Shown piece by piece: positions 1-8,773 of a stretch of 64,000 bases of DNA (within the stretch, counting starts at the first letter, position 1; each line of letters begins with the position of its first letter). A program made the translations under genes and the position numbers. Origin of the DNA: Paenibacillus aquistagni (lineage in GTDB: Bacteria; Bacillota; Bacilli; Paenibacillales; Paenibacillaceae); NCBI RefSeq assembly GCF_900177815.1, contig NZ_FXAZ01000001.1, forward strand, positions 248,001 through 312,000, read 5' to 3'. The notes under the pieces were generated by a model. That model had not been told where the DNA came from and did no database searches. It was given only the letters and a program-made list of their open reading frames with translations.

Positions 1-231
1 GATGGCGATGGCTGTCCCGCCTTGCTTCGCGATCGCTTCAGCCACGGCTTCTCCCTTAGCGAGCGTGCGATTCAGGATCGCGACCTTCACGCCCTGACGA
101 GCAAGCTCCACGGCCATCGCGCTGCATAGGACGCCTGCTCCGCCTGTAATGACCGCTGCCTTGCCTGCCAGAGAGGGATGCAGGGGAAGCGGCTTGGCCT
201 GCGCATTAGGGTATGCTTCCTGATTGTTCAT
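1..231 (-). CDS. SDR-family D-mannonate oxidoreductase, N-terminal part
   Basis: Only the first 77 codons are in the window; the gene runs off the left edge. The protein begins MNNQEAYPNAQ and reaches the dinucleotide-binding turn TGGAGVLCSAMAVEL at about residues 30-44, the TGxxxGxG-like signature of short-chain dehydrogenases, followed by a NRT motif. Its ATG overlaps the uxuA stop (ATGA), so it is translationally coupled to mannonate dehydratase. In hexuronate catabolism the partner step is reduction of fructuronate to mannonate, and SDR-type UxuB enzymes are known in Firmicutes, so this assignment rests on family plus context. The substrate itself cannot be read from the fragment. Confidence 0.8.
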   Translation of the reverse strand, partial: MNNQEAYPNAQAKPLPLHPSLAGKAAVITGGAGVLCSAMAVELARQGVKVAILNRTLAKGEAVAEAIAKQGGTAIAI

Positions 232-1322
232 ACAACTGCCTCCTTCGCTGCTTGTGCCCGCTGTGCGACCCGCTCATAGGCATCCCACAATCCCCATAGA
301 TGCATAATGCCAAGCGCTCGGTCGTACAGGCCATAGCCTGGACGGCACTGCTCGCCCCAAATATGGCGGCCATGATCGGGTCGAACGTATCCGACAAACC
401 CGACGTCATGATACGCCTTCACGATGCCCGCAATATCGACGGTCCCGTCTTGGGTGCGGTGCGAGGTCTCGATGAAGTCGCCATTGTCATACACGTGGAC
501 ATTCCGAATATGGGCAAATGGAATTCGATCTTTGAACGCATGGATCATCGCGACAATATCATTGTCCGGATTGGCGCCGAACGACCCGCTGCACAGCGTT
601 ATCGCATTGGATGGGCTGTCATACAGGCCAAGCATTCGACGCAAATTATGCTGGCTCGTAATAATGCGGGGCAGTCCGAATACCGGCCATGGCGGATCAT
701 CCGGATGGATGGCCATTTGGATGCCGTGACGCTCGGCGACAGGCACTACTTTTTGAAGGAAATAGTCAAGATGCTCCCAAAGGTCCTCTTCCGTAACGCC
801 TTGGTATGCTTCAAACAAGCGGGTCAGATGCTTCAGCCGCTCAGGCTCCCAGCCCGGCATGGTCAGCTCGCTATTCTTATTAATGGAGTCGACCAGCTCA
901 AACGGATCGATGCCATGTATGCGGGACTTCTCGAAGAAGAGCGCATTGGAGCCATCTTCCATCTGCTTGAACAGGTCGGTACGCAGCCAATCGAAGATCG
1001 GCATGAAGTTGTAGCAGATCACCTTCACTCCAACACGAGCGAGCTTCTCAATGGTCTTGATGTAATTGTCAATATACCGATCCCGAGAGGGGAGGCCAAG
1101 CTTGATGTCCTCATGCACGTTAACGCTTTCAACAACGTCGAGATGAAGGCCGTAGGCTGCTGCCTGGGATTGAACCTCCTGAATCTTCGCCCATGGCCAT
1201 TCTTCGCCTGCAGGAATATCATGCAGCGACCATACGATGCCTTCAACGCCTGGGATTTGCTTGATTTGGCTTAAGGATACCGTATCATTGCCTTCGCCAA
1301 GCCATCGAAATGTCATACGCAT
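228..1322 (-). CDS. uxuA: Mannonate dehydratase UxuA
   Basis: 364 residues, full length for the family (EC 4.2.1.8), which removes water from D-mannonate to give 2-keto-3-deoxygluconate in glucuronate breakdown. Recognisable UxuA signatures are CYNFMPIFDW around residue 105, the metal-site stretch AIHPDDPPWP around residue 205 and LCSGSFGANPDND around residue 245. The start MRMTF is preceded by GAGGTGG. It lies 33 bases after a GntR regulator gene and overlaps the following SDR gene by 4 bases, forming one minus-strand operon. Cytoplasmic, metal-dependent TIM-barrel enzyme by family knowledge. Confidence 0.96.
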   Translation of the reverse strand: MRMTFRWLGEGNDTVSLSQIKQIPGVEGIVWSLHDIPAGEEWPWAKIQEVQSQAAAYGLHLDVVESVNVHEDIKLGLPSRDRYIDNYIKTIEKLARVGVKVICYNFMPIFDWLRTDLFKQMEDGSNALFFEKSRIHGIDPFELVDSINKNSELTMPGWEPERLKHLTRLFEAYQGVTEEDLWEHLDYFLQKVVPVAERHGIQMAIHPDDPPWPVFGLPRIITSQHNLRRMLGLYDSPSNAITLCSGSFGANPDNDIVAMIHAFKDRIPFAHIRNVHVYDNGDFIETSHRTQDGTVDIAGIVKAYHDVGFVGYVRPDHGRHIWGEQCRPGYGLYDRALGIMHLWGLWDAYERVAQRAQAAKEAVV

Positions 1323-1355
1323 ACGTTCACCACCTCAATATGGTTAAAAACCTTG

Positions 1356-2063
1356 CTAACACTTCTTCTTCACTTCGCTGCTTGCTGGAATGAAATACTC
1401 GGAATATTGCGCTCGCAATACTTCAAGATCTGTAATGCTCAAGCTCAGATGCTCCTGCATAAGCGCTTCCGCACGCTCACCGTCTTGCGCTTCAATGTAA
1501 GCCGCCATCTGTTGATGATGCTTGTACAGATGCCGCCAATCCGAGGAGGCATTGAGCCACAATCTTCGGCTGCGGTTCAGATGCGCGTTCATCTGCTGCA
1601 TGACGCTCCATATTCCGAGCTTCTGGCATCCTTCGAACAAGGTGCGATGGAAGGCCTCGTCTAGTTCGAACATTTGCTTGCCGTCATGCTTCTCCATGCT
1701 CTCTTCCTGAAGCATCAGATTGTGCTTCAGCTGCAAGAGCTGTTCTTCAGGAAAAGAGACGCATGCTAAGCGAATGACGGCCTTTTCGAGCTGCTCACGC
1801 ATAAATCGCGCCTCCTCAACATAGGCAGGATCGATCAGCGCTACCTTCGTGCCGCGCTGAGGCAGCACATGCACAAGACCTTCCTGCGCGAGGCGAACGA
1901 AGCTTTCCCGCACAGGGGTACGGCTGACATCGAATGCAAGCGCCATCTCTTTCTCGGATAGCGAGGCGCCAGGCGGCAGGTCGAGATTCATAATGCGCAG
2001 CTTCAGCTCGTTGTACACCATATGGCCAGTGGAATCCGTTGAACGCTGGAAAGATCCATGCAA
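1356..2063 (-). CDS. GntR-family (FCD) transcriptional regulator of the uxu operon
   Basis: About 235 residues. The N-terminal winged helix contains LPPGASLSEKEMALAFDVSRTPVRESF, the typical GntR recognition region (written here in parts: SLSEKEMAL then VSRTPVRE). The C-terminal half is an all-helical FCD-type ligand domain with DEAFHRTLFEG. A GTG at 2072 is in frame but lies inside the AAGGAGGT ribosome site; the TTG at 2063, seven bases after it, is the better start. First gene of the operon with uxuA, so it likely represses it and responds to a uronate intermediate, like UxuR/FadR-type regulators; that role is inferred from position. Confidence 0.88.
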   Translation of the reverse strand: MHGSFQRSTDSTGHMVYNELKLRIMNLDLPPGASLSEKEMALAFDVSRTPVRESFVRLAQEGLVHVLPQRGTKVALIDPAYVEEARFMREQLEKAVIRLACVSFPEEQLLQLKHNLMLQEESMEKHDGKQMFELDEAFHRTLFEGCQKLGIWSVMQQMNAHLNRSRRLWLNASSDWRHLYKHHQQMAAYIEAQDGERAEALMQEHLSLSITDLEVLRAQYSEYFIPASSEVKKKC

Positions 2064-2081
2064 GGTACTCACCTCCTTATA

Positions 2082-2097
2082 ACTACCATACTACCAT
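2082..2097 (-). promoter_or_regulatory. Candidate operator: tandem 8-bp repeat before the GntR gene
   Basis: ACTACCAT occurs twice back to back (ATGGTAGT on the coding strand), just upstream of the ribosome site of the GntR gene. FCD-type GntR regulators often bind TGGT/ACCA-containing sites in their own promoters, so this is a plausible autoregulatory site. No second copy was found elsewhere in the window. Confidence 0.35.
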
Positions 2098-2229
2098 ACA
2101 AGTTGATGCTCGAATAGACAATTAGTGGAAGAGTGGGAGAGGTTTAAGTCATGATTTTGTTCCTGCTCTCATATAGTCCTACAATGAGCAGCGGCGGCAG
2201 GTAGACCGCTGGCGAATGGGAGGAGAGCA

Positions 2230-3075
2230 ATGAATCCATACGTTGGGGTTGATATAGGAATATCGAAAATGTGCATCGTAGCGGAAGCCGATGAGGGCTT
2301 CCTTGAACAGCAGGTGGCGATTGACGCATCGACGAGCGTTGAGGAGCTGAACGCGAATATCGCAGCCTTTTTAACCCAACATCAGCTAGAACCCAATGGA
2401 ATCGGAATTGGCGTCATGGGCTTGGTGGAAGGGGACGAGCGCATTTCATTCAGCGACATGGCCGTGCTGAATGGAGTTCGCGCAGAGCAATTGGGCAACG
2501 GCTGCTGTCCAGTAAAGCTGATTAATGATGTGAAGGCGGCGACGATTGCTGAGGCAAGACATTATCCCAATCATCGAGCCGTGCTCTTCGTGCTGGCTGA
2601 TGCAGGCATCGCTGCTGGCATTGTTGTGGACGGCAAGCTGCTTCAAGGCGCCTCAGGCTGGTCAGGCGAGCTTGGCTATACGATGGTTCCTGTCAGCGGG
2701 CGAGTGAAGAAGCTGGATGATCTTGCCGGGGGAGCGGCGATTCTTCGTGAAGCAGGCGTGAGCAGAGAGGTGCTCTTGCGCAAGCTGGATCGGCATGATC
2801 CAAAGGCCAGTGGAATCATTCAGCAGGCAGGCTTCTACTTCGGGCTTGCGCTCACGAATCTTATTCATTTGTACAATCCAGATGTCATTATCGTAGGCGG
2901 CCGTACAGCAGAGTATCCGGGCTATCTGGAGCGCTCGGTTATGATCGCAGCGCAGTATACACTGCAGGACCTGTTTCAAGCTTGCCGCATTGAGACGGCG
3001 CTCGAACGTCATCTAAGCGTAGCAGTTGGGGCATGCGAGTATGTGAAGCAGCAGCTGGCACTGGTGCAGGGATGA
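2230..3075 (+). CDS. ROK-family protein (sugar kinase fold)
   Basis: 281 residues. The N-terminus YVGVDIGISK matches the phosphate-1 loop of the ASKHA/ROK fold, where ROK kinases have DxGxT; here the last position is Ser. SGWSGELGYTMVP near residue 150 corresponds to the ROK GExGH region but with Tyr for the usual His, and the CxCGxxGCxE zinc motif is absent. NPDVIIVGGRTAEYPG near residue 220 matches the second ATP-site motif. Divergent from the uxu operon, 157 bases from its regulator. It may be a sugar kinase or a regulator-like ROK without a DNA-binding domain. Loss of the zinc motif makes kinase activity uncertain. Confidence 0.75.
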   Translation: MNPYVGVDIGISKMCIVAEADEGFLEQQVAIDASTSVEELNANIAAFLTQHQLEPNGIGIGVMGLVEGDERISFSDMAVLNGVRAEQLGNGCCPVKLINDVKAATIAEARHYPNHRAVLFVLADAGIAAGIVVDGKLLQGASGWSGELGYTMVPVSGRVKKLDDLAGGAAILREAGVSREVLLRKLDRHDPKASGIIQQAGFYFGLALTNLIHLYNPDVIIVGGRTAEYPGYLERSVMIAAQYTLQDLFQACRIETALERHLSVAVGACEYVKQQLALVQG

Positions 3076-3223
3076 TTGCTGGCTCTAGATTGCGTATTGC
3101 ATTGCAATTCACAAAGGCCTGGCTTGCTGCTGGTATGAAATCATATAGAAGCTTATAAGCGGTGCGATTGGGATGGGTTGATTACGAGGTGTTCTGCGCA
3201 TATAAGGAGGAGATGGTGGAGCA

Positions 3224-3571
3224 ATGGATGCCCAAGTAAAACGCTATTATCAGTTGAAGCAGAAGAAAAAGGAACTAGAAGCGGAGCTTCAAACCTTGCA
3301 TGAAGAGATTATGGACTTCTGCCAAGAGCAAGCGTCTGCAGATATGGAGATCGGCGCTTACCGTGTGAAGCTTGTGCTGCAGGAGAGAAAGGAATACGAT
3401 GATGCCAAAGTGTATGAGGCTCTGCCAGATCCTGAAGTATGGCGGCTCTGCTCCAAGGCGGACCCGTCCAAGCTTGCGGGATTAGTCAAGCTGAGGGTGA
3501 TTCCTGAAGAGACGCTGAAGGATACGTACACACTAAAGCCGGTAACGCTGCTGAAGATTGAGAAGAAATAA
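3224..3571 (+). CDS. Hypothetical protein with N-terminal coiled coil
   Basis: 115 residues, not recognised. Residues 1-35 (KRYYQLKQKKKELEAELQTL) are a charged heptad-like helix, predicted coiled coil; the rest is mixed and ends in Lys residues. An AAGGAGGAG ribosome site lies 12 bases before the ATG. It stands alone between a ROK gene and a LysR gene. No signal peptide or membrane segment is visible, so it is probably cytoplasmic. The general shape recalls phage-type coiled-coil proteins such as Gam, but this is only a loose resemblance. Confidence 0.7.
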   Translation: MDAQVKRYYQLKQKKKELEAELQTLHEEIMDFCQEQASADMEIGAYRVKLVLQERKEYDDAKVYEALPDPEVWRLCSKADPSKLAGLVKLRVIPEETLKDTYTLKPVTLLKIEKK

Positions 3572-3767
3572 AGATGCATCTCTACCAAAGTATAGGCTTT
3601 ACAATCAAAGACTTGTGTTTTCATAGCAGCGTGGAGCAGATCGGCGCCAAGAGCAAATGGTGCAACGATACAACGATGCAACGATGATGGAAGACAGACA
3701 GTGAAAGAGGCTGCTGCTTTTCATTACGCACAATAATTGATGTGACTAATGATATCGTTTCAAGTGA

Positions 3768-3802
3768 AAGGTCTGCTTCAAGACGTTCTTGCAGCAGACC
3801 TT
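3768..3802. terminator. Hairpin between convergent genes
   Basis: AAGGTCTGCT pairs with AGCAGACCTT across a 15-base loop. T-rich bases follow on the plus side (TTCTTA) and A-rich bases precede it, so it could end transcription from both the hypothetical gene on the left and the LysR gene on the right. The 320-base gap 3572-3892 shows nothing else. Confidence 0.6.
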
Positions 3803-3892
3803 CTTATGCAGTCGTGGACGGAGCACTGCCGCGGCAGCCTCCTCGAAGCTAGAATATGCTTGCATCTTGGGGAACAGCGGCTTGGAAGAGCC

Positions 3893-4777
3893 TTAGCCAA
3901 TAGGCAGCATTTCAATAAACGTATTTGCGGCTGAGGTTAGCGGAATTTGCTTCATGGTAATGATGCCAACCTTGCGCGGCGGCAAGGGCGGATCGACAGC
4001 GACCTCATAGAAGGTGTCCTTGTCGAGCTCGTTCTGGATAAAGTTCTTAACGACACAAGCAACGCCTAGTCCTCTGCGCACAAATTCCACCAGCAGATCC
4101 TCGCTGCCAAGCTCAATCTCGGGCTTCATCTCCACTCCCTGCTCAGCGCAGAATTGATCGATATAATTGCGTGTATTGCTGCCTTTTTCAAACAGGATTA
4201 GCGGAAGCTGTATCAATTGTTCCCATGTTAATGGCTCATGGATCGAATGCTTGTATTTTGCGCTCGTAATGAAGCAGTCGATCAGCTCCCAGCTTTCTAG
4301 GATTGTAACCTGCTTGTCAGATATGGGCAGATTGACAATGCCGAAGTCGATCTTGCCTGCCTTTAACAGCTGTATCGTCTCAGGTGTTGTCCGATTAGTC
4401 ACTTGAATGTGAATATTCGGATAGCTTTCGTGAAATTGCTCAAGATAAGGTAATAGATAATGCTTGCACAAGGTGTCGCCGGCGCCAATGCGAATCTCGC
4501 CTTCCATGAGCTGATGCAGTTCGGCCAGCTTGCGCTCGCCCGTGCTAATAAGGTTCATCGCTTGCTCGATGTACGTGTACAGCATTTGCCCCGCATGCGT
4601 GAGATGAACGCCTTTGGAGGATCGGAAGAAGAGCTGTCCGCCCAGCGCATGCTCAAGCTGCTTAATATGGTGGGTAACAGCCGGCTGCGTAATAAACAGC
4701 TGCTCTGCGGCAAGCGTGAAGCTGCCGGCCTTGGCTGTCACATAGAAGACGCGGTACCACTCCATATTTTCAACCAT
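3893..4777 (-). CDS. LysR-family transcriptional regulator
   Basis: 294 residues from the ATG at 4777, which has AAAGGAG nine bases upstream; the longer frame to 4813 lacks a site. N-terminal winged HTH: VFYVTAKAGSFTLAAEQL then ITQPAVTHHIKQLE, the classical LTTR pattern. The C-terminal periplasmic-binding-like effector domain includes IRIGAGDTLCKHYLLPYL and GLGVACVVKNF. It resembles the CysL/CbbR-type branch. Divergently placed 110 bases from purA, so it may control purA or itself through the shared AT-rich spacer. The effector is unknown. Confidence 0.92.
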   Translation of the reverse strand: MVENMEWYRVFYVTAKAGSFTLAAEQLFITQPAVTHHIKQLEHALGGQLFFRSSKGVHLTHAGQMLYTYIEQAMNLISTGERKLAELHQLMEGEIRIGAGDTLCKHYLLPYLEQFHESYPNIHIQVTNRTTPETIQLLKAGKIDFGIVNLPISDKQVTILESWELIDCFITSAKYKHSIHEPLTWEQLIQLPLILFEKGSNTRNYIDQFCAEQGVEMKPEIELGSEDLLVEFVRRGLGVACVVKNFIQNELDKDTFYEVAVDPPLPPRKVGIITMKQIPLTSAANTFIEMLPIG

Positions 4778-4887
4778 GACATAAATCTCCTTTATAGAAG
4801 GTATTATAAACATTAATTTAATTTATATGAATATTCCCATTATACTGATCATAGGGAAACAATCTCAAGTATAGAAGAGGTGTGTCA

Positions 4888-6165
4888 ATGACGATTACAG
4901 CAATTGTTGGTGCGAACTGGGGAGACGAAGGAAAAGGGAAAGTAACCGATGTACTCGCAGCGAATTCCAAATATGTGGTTCGCTATCAAGGCGGAAGCAA
5001 CGCAGGCCACACGATTATTAATGATCATGGCAAATTTGCTCTCCACTTGCTTCCTTCCGGCGTATTCTATCCAGGCGTAACTAATATTATTGGACCTGGC
5101 GTAGCTTTTAATATCGGCGACTTTGTAAAAGAATACAAGGAACTGGTATCAAAGGGAGTGCCTGAGCCTATCGTTCGTATTTCTGATCGCGCTCAAGTGC
5201 TTATGCCGTACCATAAGCTGTTTGATGAACTCGAAGAGGAGCGTCTTGCGGATCGCCAATTCGGTTCCACGAAGTCAGGGATCGCCCCTTTTTATTCGGA
5301 TAAATATGTGAAGCTTGGCATTCAGGTTGCAGACCTGTTAAATAAGGAACGCCTGCAATCCCGCATTGAGGCGGCTCTTGAATCCAAAAATATCATGATG
5401 GAATACCTCTACAAGAAGCCAGCGCTTAAGGTTGAGGATGTTATGAACGCCGTGCTTGAGCACGCAGACTTCTTGAAGCCGTTTGTATGCGACACGGTTA
5501 CGCTTCTGCACGAAGGCTTGAAGAAAGGCGAGAAGATTCTCGTTGAAGGACAGCTTGGCGCGCTTCGCGACCCGGATCACGGTATCTACCCATACTCCAC
5601 TTCTTCCTCCACGCTTGCAGGCTTTGCAACAGTCGGGGCAGGCGTTCCTCCGCATGCAATCACGCAGGTTATTGCGGTAACGAAGGCTTATTCCAGCTGT
5701 GTGGGCGCAGGCCCATTTGTTGGCGAGCTTGAAGGCGATGTGGCTCAGGAGCTTCGTGTTCGCGGTGGCGATGCAGGGGAATTCGGCGCAACAACTGGCC
5801 GTCCACGCCGCATGGCATGGTTCGATGCAGTTGCGACGAAGTACGGCTGCATGCTGCAAGGCGCTACAGAAGTGGTGCTGACCAATCTGGACGTGCTTGG
5901 TTACTTGGATGAGATCCCGGTATGCGTGGCATACGAGGTGGATGGCGAGCAATCGATGCATTTCCCAGTAACAGCTGAACTGGATAAGGCTAAGCCTGTC
6001 TATGAGAAGCTTGCTGGCTGGAAGAGTGATATCTCCGGCATCCGCACATTCGAAGAGCTGCCGAAGGCGGCACAGGATTATGTGCTTCGCATCGAGCAAT
6101 TGATCGGAGTGCCGATTCACAATATCTCTGTTGGCCCTAGACGCGAGCAGATGATCATCCGTTAA
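4888..6165 (+). CDS. purA: Adenylosuccinate synthetase, divergent clade
   Basis: 425 residues, normal length. It joins IMP and aspartate using GTP (EC 6.3.4.4), the first committed step to AMP. The GTP loop GANWGDEGKGKVTD, the SNAGHTI active-site loop, TTGRPRRMAWFD and the C-terminal SVGPRREQMI are clear. The stretch that is usually EGAQGxMLDIDHG reads EGQLGALRDPDHG, and SSCVGAGPF replaces the common SRVGDGPF; such variants are known from clostridial PurA-like proteins. A GTG at 4882 is too close to the ribosome site AGAAGAGG, so the ATG at 4888 is chosen. Usually purA lies near dnaC/rplI; here it is alone next to a LysR gene, hinting at a second paralogue. Confidence 0.92.
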   Translation: MTITAIVGANWGDEGKGKVTDVLAANSKYVVRYQGGSNAGHTIINDHGKFALHLLPSGVFYPGVTNIIGPGVAFNIGDFVKEYKELVSKGVPEPIVRISDRAQVLMPYHKLFDELEEERLADRQFGSTKSGIAPFYSDKYVKLGIQVADLLNKERLQSRIEAALESKNIMMEYLYKKPALKVEDVMNAVLEHADFLKPFVCDTVTLLHEGLKKGEKILVEGQLGALRDPDHGIYPYSTSSSTLAGFATVGAGVPPHAITQVIAVTKAYSSCVGAGPFVGELEGDVAQELRVRGGDAGEFGATTGRPRRMAWFDAVATKYGCMLQGATEVVLTNLDVLGYLDEIPVCVAYEVDGEQSMHFPVTAELDKAKPVYEKLAGWKSDISGIRTFEELPKAAQDYVLRIEQLIGVPIHNISVGPRREQMIIR

Positions 6166-6210
6166 TTTGCGTTTGGATGGCCAATAAGGACAAATACGAT
6201 AAAGTTGACA

Positions 6211-6260
6211 AGACCTTCGTTCCATGGGGTACACCCGTTGGAGAGCGAAGGTCTTTTTTT
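6211..6260 (+). terminator. Rho-independent terminator after purA
   Basis: AGACCTTCG pairs with CGAAGGTCT, with a smaller GGG/CCC stem possible in the 26-base loop, followed by seven T. The 300-base stretch from here to the ABC importer holds only this hairpin, a short AT-rich tract and the cre-like site. Confidence 0.9.
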
Positions 6261-6529
6261 GCGCTCAATGATGGCTAGTTGAGCAAGCAACTCACTCCTA
6301 TCGTAAGGGAAGAAAACGAACTCGTTTTGGAACATTAAAGGTTGAATGCAGGCGATCAGGCGGGCCTCATCCAGAAGCCCATCAACAGATGGATAGCAGG
6401 AAGCCAAGTTGTGCTCTACACGAGAGGGATCACTTAGAACAAGTCCAATGGATGAACAAGCTCGAAAAATATAGGCATGGACTTATCATGTCATCCATAT
6501 GATGGAAGGGAAATCATCCATTTTATATT

Positions 6530-6543
6530 TGTAAACGCTTACC
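6530..6543 (+). promoter_or_regulatory. cre-like (CcpA) or LacI-type operator
   Basis: TGTAAACGCTTACC fits the catabolite-responsive element consensus TGWAANCGNTNWCA except for the last base, and is nearly palindromic around CG. It ends eight bases before the ribosome site of the sugar-binding lipoprotein gene, a position suited to carbon catabolite control. A dedicated LacI-type repressor could use the same site. Confidence 0.7.
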
Positions 6544-6564
6544 AATAATTGGAGGAGGGTGTTT

Positions 6565-7863
6565 ATGAAAAGAAGAATATCGCTTCTATGCCTGATGGCA
6601 GCCATGCTGGTTATGGTTCCTCTGCTGCAGGCATGCGGCAAAGCGGGAGATTCCGGGGGGAAGGTTGAGCTTACGATGTCTGCATGGGGCAATCCAGCAG
6701 AGCTGAAGGTATATCAGCGAGCGATTGATGCATACGAAGAGAAAAATAAAAACGTAAGCGTTAAGCTGATCCCGATCCCAAGCGATGGCTACGAGCAGAA
6801 GCTGCTGACAGAGCTGTCGGGAGGCGCTGGAGCGGACGTATTCTATGTTGGCGATACGACGATGGCTAAGCTGGTGAAGAGCAATTCGGTGCTGCCGCTC
6901 GCTGATTTCCTGAAGACGGATGCAAGCTATACCAAGGCAGAGGAGTATGCTGAGGGCTTATGGGGAGCCGCTAAGCAAGGCGAGGAGCTGTATGGCATTA
7001 CCGTCGACTGCAATCCATACGTCATGTACTACAATATCAAGCTGTTTAAGGAAGCAGGGTTGAAGACGCCGCAGCAGTATTTTGACGAGGGGACATGGAA
7101 CTGGGATACATTCAAGGAAGTGACAGCAACGTTCAAGTCCATGAACAAATATGGATTTGTGCAGGAGAAAGGCTCTCTTCCTATGCTGAACTGGGTCTGG
7201 TCGAACGGCGGCAATATGTATGACAAGGAAGGCAGCTACGTGTATGACAAGGACCCGAAGGCGCAGGAAGCGATCGCTTATATTGCAGATCTCGTGAAGA
7301 GCGGAGGGGTCATCTATGGCGGCTCTCTGCCAAAAGGGCAAGGCATGGATGCGATGTTTATGTCTCAGCAAGTGGCAATGGTGACGGCAGGGCGCTGGCT
7401 GACACCAATGTTCAGCGAGAATAAGAGCTTGGAATTCGATTATATCCCATGGCCGACCAATACGCCGGAGAAGACGAACCCTTCTGGCATCGCGGTTGCT
7501 TATGTGGCGGTCAATAAGAATTCGAAGCAGCAGGAGGAAGCGAAGAAGTTCTTGTCCTTCTATGTATCGAAGGAAGGGCAGAAGGCGCGGCTTGCAGATA
7601 CCGGCAATGCGGTGCCGTCAGTAGCAGGAATTGATGAGGTTGTGCTGGATACGGGAATTCCTGCCCATGCGAATTATCTGTTAACTGGTCGAGATATCGG
7701 TATCGCTCCAGGCTCTCCGCAGACGTATTATGCGCAAATTCCGGGGTTGTCCAATGAGGTGGAGGATCTATATGATCTGATGCTGCTTGGCAAGGCGAGC
7801 TCGGAAGAGACGATTGAAAATATTTCTTCGATCGTCAAGAAGAAGACGGAGGAAGCGAAGTAA
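6565..7863 (+). CDS. ABC transporter sugar-binding lipoprotein
   Basis: 432 residues. Signal peptide with lipobox LLQAC at about residue 21-25, so it is anchored outside the membrane by a lipidated Cys. The mature part is a family 1 extracellular solute-binding protein: LTMSAWGNPAELKVYQRAI, then GGAGADVFYVGDTTMAKLV, AMVTAGRWLTPMF and a C-terminal helical part with KKFLSFYVSKEGQ. The ATG at 6565 follows GGAGGAGGG by five bases. First gene of a three-gene operon with two permeases; no ATPase is encoded, as is usual for Bacillales carbohydrate importers that share MsmX. The ligand is not identifiable. Confidence 0.95.
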   Translation: MKRRISLLCLMAAMLVMVPLLQACGKAGDSGGKVELTMSAWGNPAELKVYQRAIDAYEEKNKNVSVKLIPIPSDGYEQKLLTELSGGAGADVFYVGDTTMAKLVKSNSVLPLADFLKTDASYTKAEEYAEGLWGAAKQGEELYGITVDCNPYVMYYNIKLFKEAGLKTPQQYFDEGTWNWDTFKEVTATFKSMNKYGFVQEKGSLPMLNWVWSNGGNMYDKEGSYVYDKDPKAQEAIAYIADLVKSGGVIYGGSLPKGQGMDAMFMSQQVAMVTAGRWLTPMFSENKSLEFDYIPWPTNTPEKTNPSGIAVAYVAVNKNSKQQEEAKKFLSFYVSKEGQKARLADTGNAVPSVAGIDEVVLDTGIPAHANYLLTGRDIGIAPGSPQTYYAQIPGLSNEVEDLYDLMLLGKASSEETIENISSIVKKKTEEAK

Positions 7864-7900
7864 AGCGTCCTCTGTGCGCATAAAGGAAGGGGAACTTCGG

Positions 7901-8773
7901 ATGCATGATCGCAAGCGAAAATGGTGGGGGATGCTCTTCATCCTCCCCCAGCTGATTGGGCTAATCGTCTTCGCGCTGATTCCATTGGTGCTGACCTTTG
8001 TCATCAGCATGTCTGAATGGGACGGCTTTGGCACCATGGAATTCGTGGGGTTCGCGAATTTCTTGGAACAGTTCTTGGACCCTGATTTTAAGAAAGCAAT
8101 GGTCAACACCTTGTATTATTCCCTTCTTACCATTCCATCGGGCATTGTGCTTGGGCTCCTGCTGGCTCTTGCTATCCATAACATTAGGGGCAAGACGCTG
8201 TACCGGCTGTTCTTCTTCATGCCCGTTGTCACAAGCTCAGTCTCCATCGGTGTCATCTGGATCTGGCTCTTGAACGGCGACTTTGGCATCATTAATCAGC
8301 TGCTTGGAATCGTGGGCATTACAGGTCCAAAGTGGCTGACTGACACGCAATGGGTCATTCCTTCCATCGCCATGCTGAGCATTTGGTGGGGATTAGGGTT
8401 CAATATGGTCATCTTCTTGGCAGGGCTACAAGGGATATCACAAACCTATTACGAAGCAGCGGTCATTGATGGAGCGAGCGCCTTCCGCAAGTTCTGGCAT
8501 ATTACACTCCCGCTGTTGTCGCCGACGACGTTCTTCGCAACGATTATGGCGACGATCAGCTCCTTCCAAGTCTTTGACCAAGCCTTCGTTATGACAAGCG
8601 GGGGTCCGGCCAAGGCGAGCTATACGCTCGTCTACCATATCTTCAACCGCGGCTTCGTCGAATCCAACATGGGTGCGAGCGCTGCTGCGGCCACGATTCT
8701 GTTCTTAATGATTCTCGTCTTGACGCTTATTCAATTTAAGTTCTCACGGAGGTGGGTGCACTATGAAGGCTGA
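7901..8773 (+). CDS. ABC transporter sugar permease, MalF/UgpA type
   Basis: 290 residues with six hydrophobic segments, beginning KWWGMLFILPQLIGLIVFAL. The cytoplasmic coupling loop EAAVIDGASAFRKFWHITLPLL at about residues 185-206 (EAAxxDGA...G-like signature) contacts the ATPase. The frame stays open to 7787, but the ATG at 7901, behind AAGGAAGGGG, is the sensible start. It follows the binding-protein gene by 37 bases and overlaps the next permease by 11 bases. Confidence 0.94.
   Translation: MHDRKRKWWGMLFILPQLIGLIVFALIPLVLTFVISMSEWDGFGTMEFVGFANFLEQFLDPDFKKAMVNTLYYSLLTIPSGIVLGLLLALAIHNIRGKTLYRLFFFMPVVTSSVSIGVIWIWLLNGDFGIINQLLGIVGITGPKWLTDTQWVIPSIAMLSIWWGLGFNMVIFLAGLQGISQTYYEAAVIDGASAFRKFWHITLPLLSPTTFFATIMATISSFQVFDQAFVMTSGGPAKASYTLVYHIFNRGFVESNMGASAAAATILFLMILVLTLIQFKFSRRWVHYEG

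Noticed and set aside
300-1274. Long plus-strand open frame opposite uxuA
   Set aside because: It is the mirror of the well-supported uxuA gene, has no ribosome site and no domain pattern.
5338-6234. 298-codon minus-strand frame opposite purA
   Set aside because: Cys/Arg/His-rich composition, overlaps purA entirely; shadow frame.
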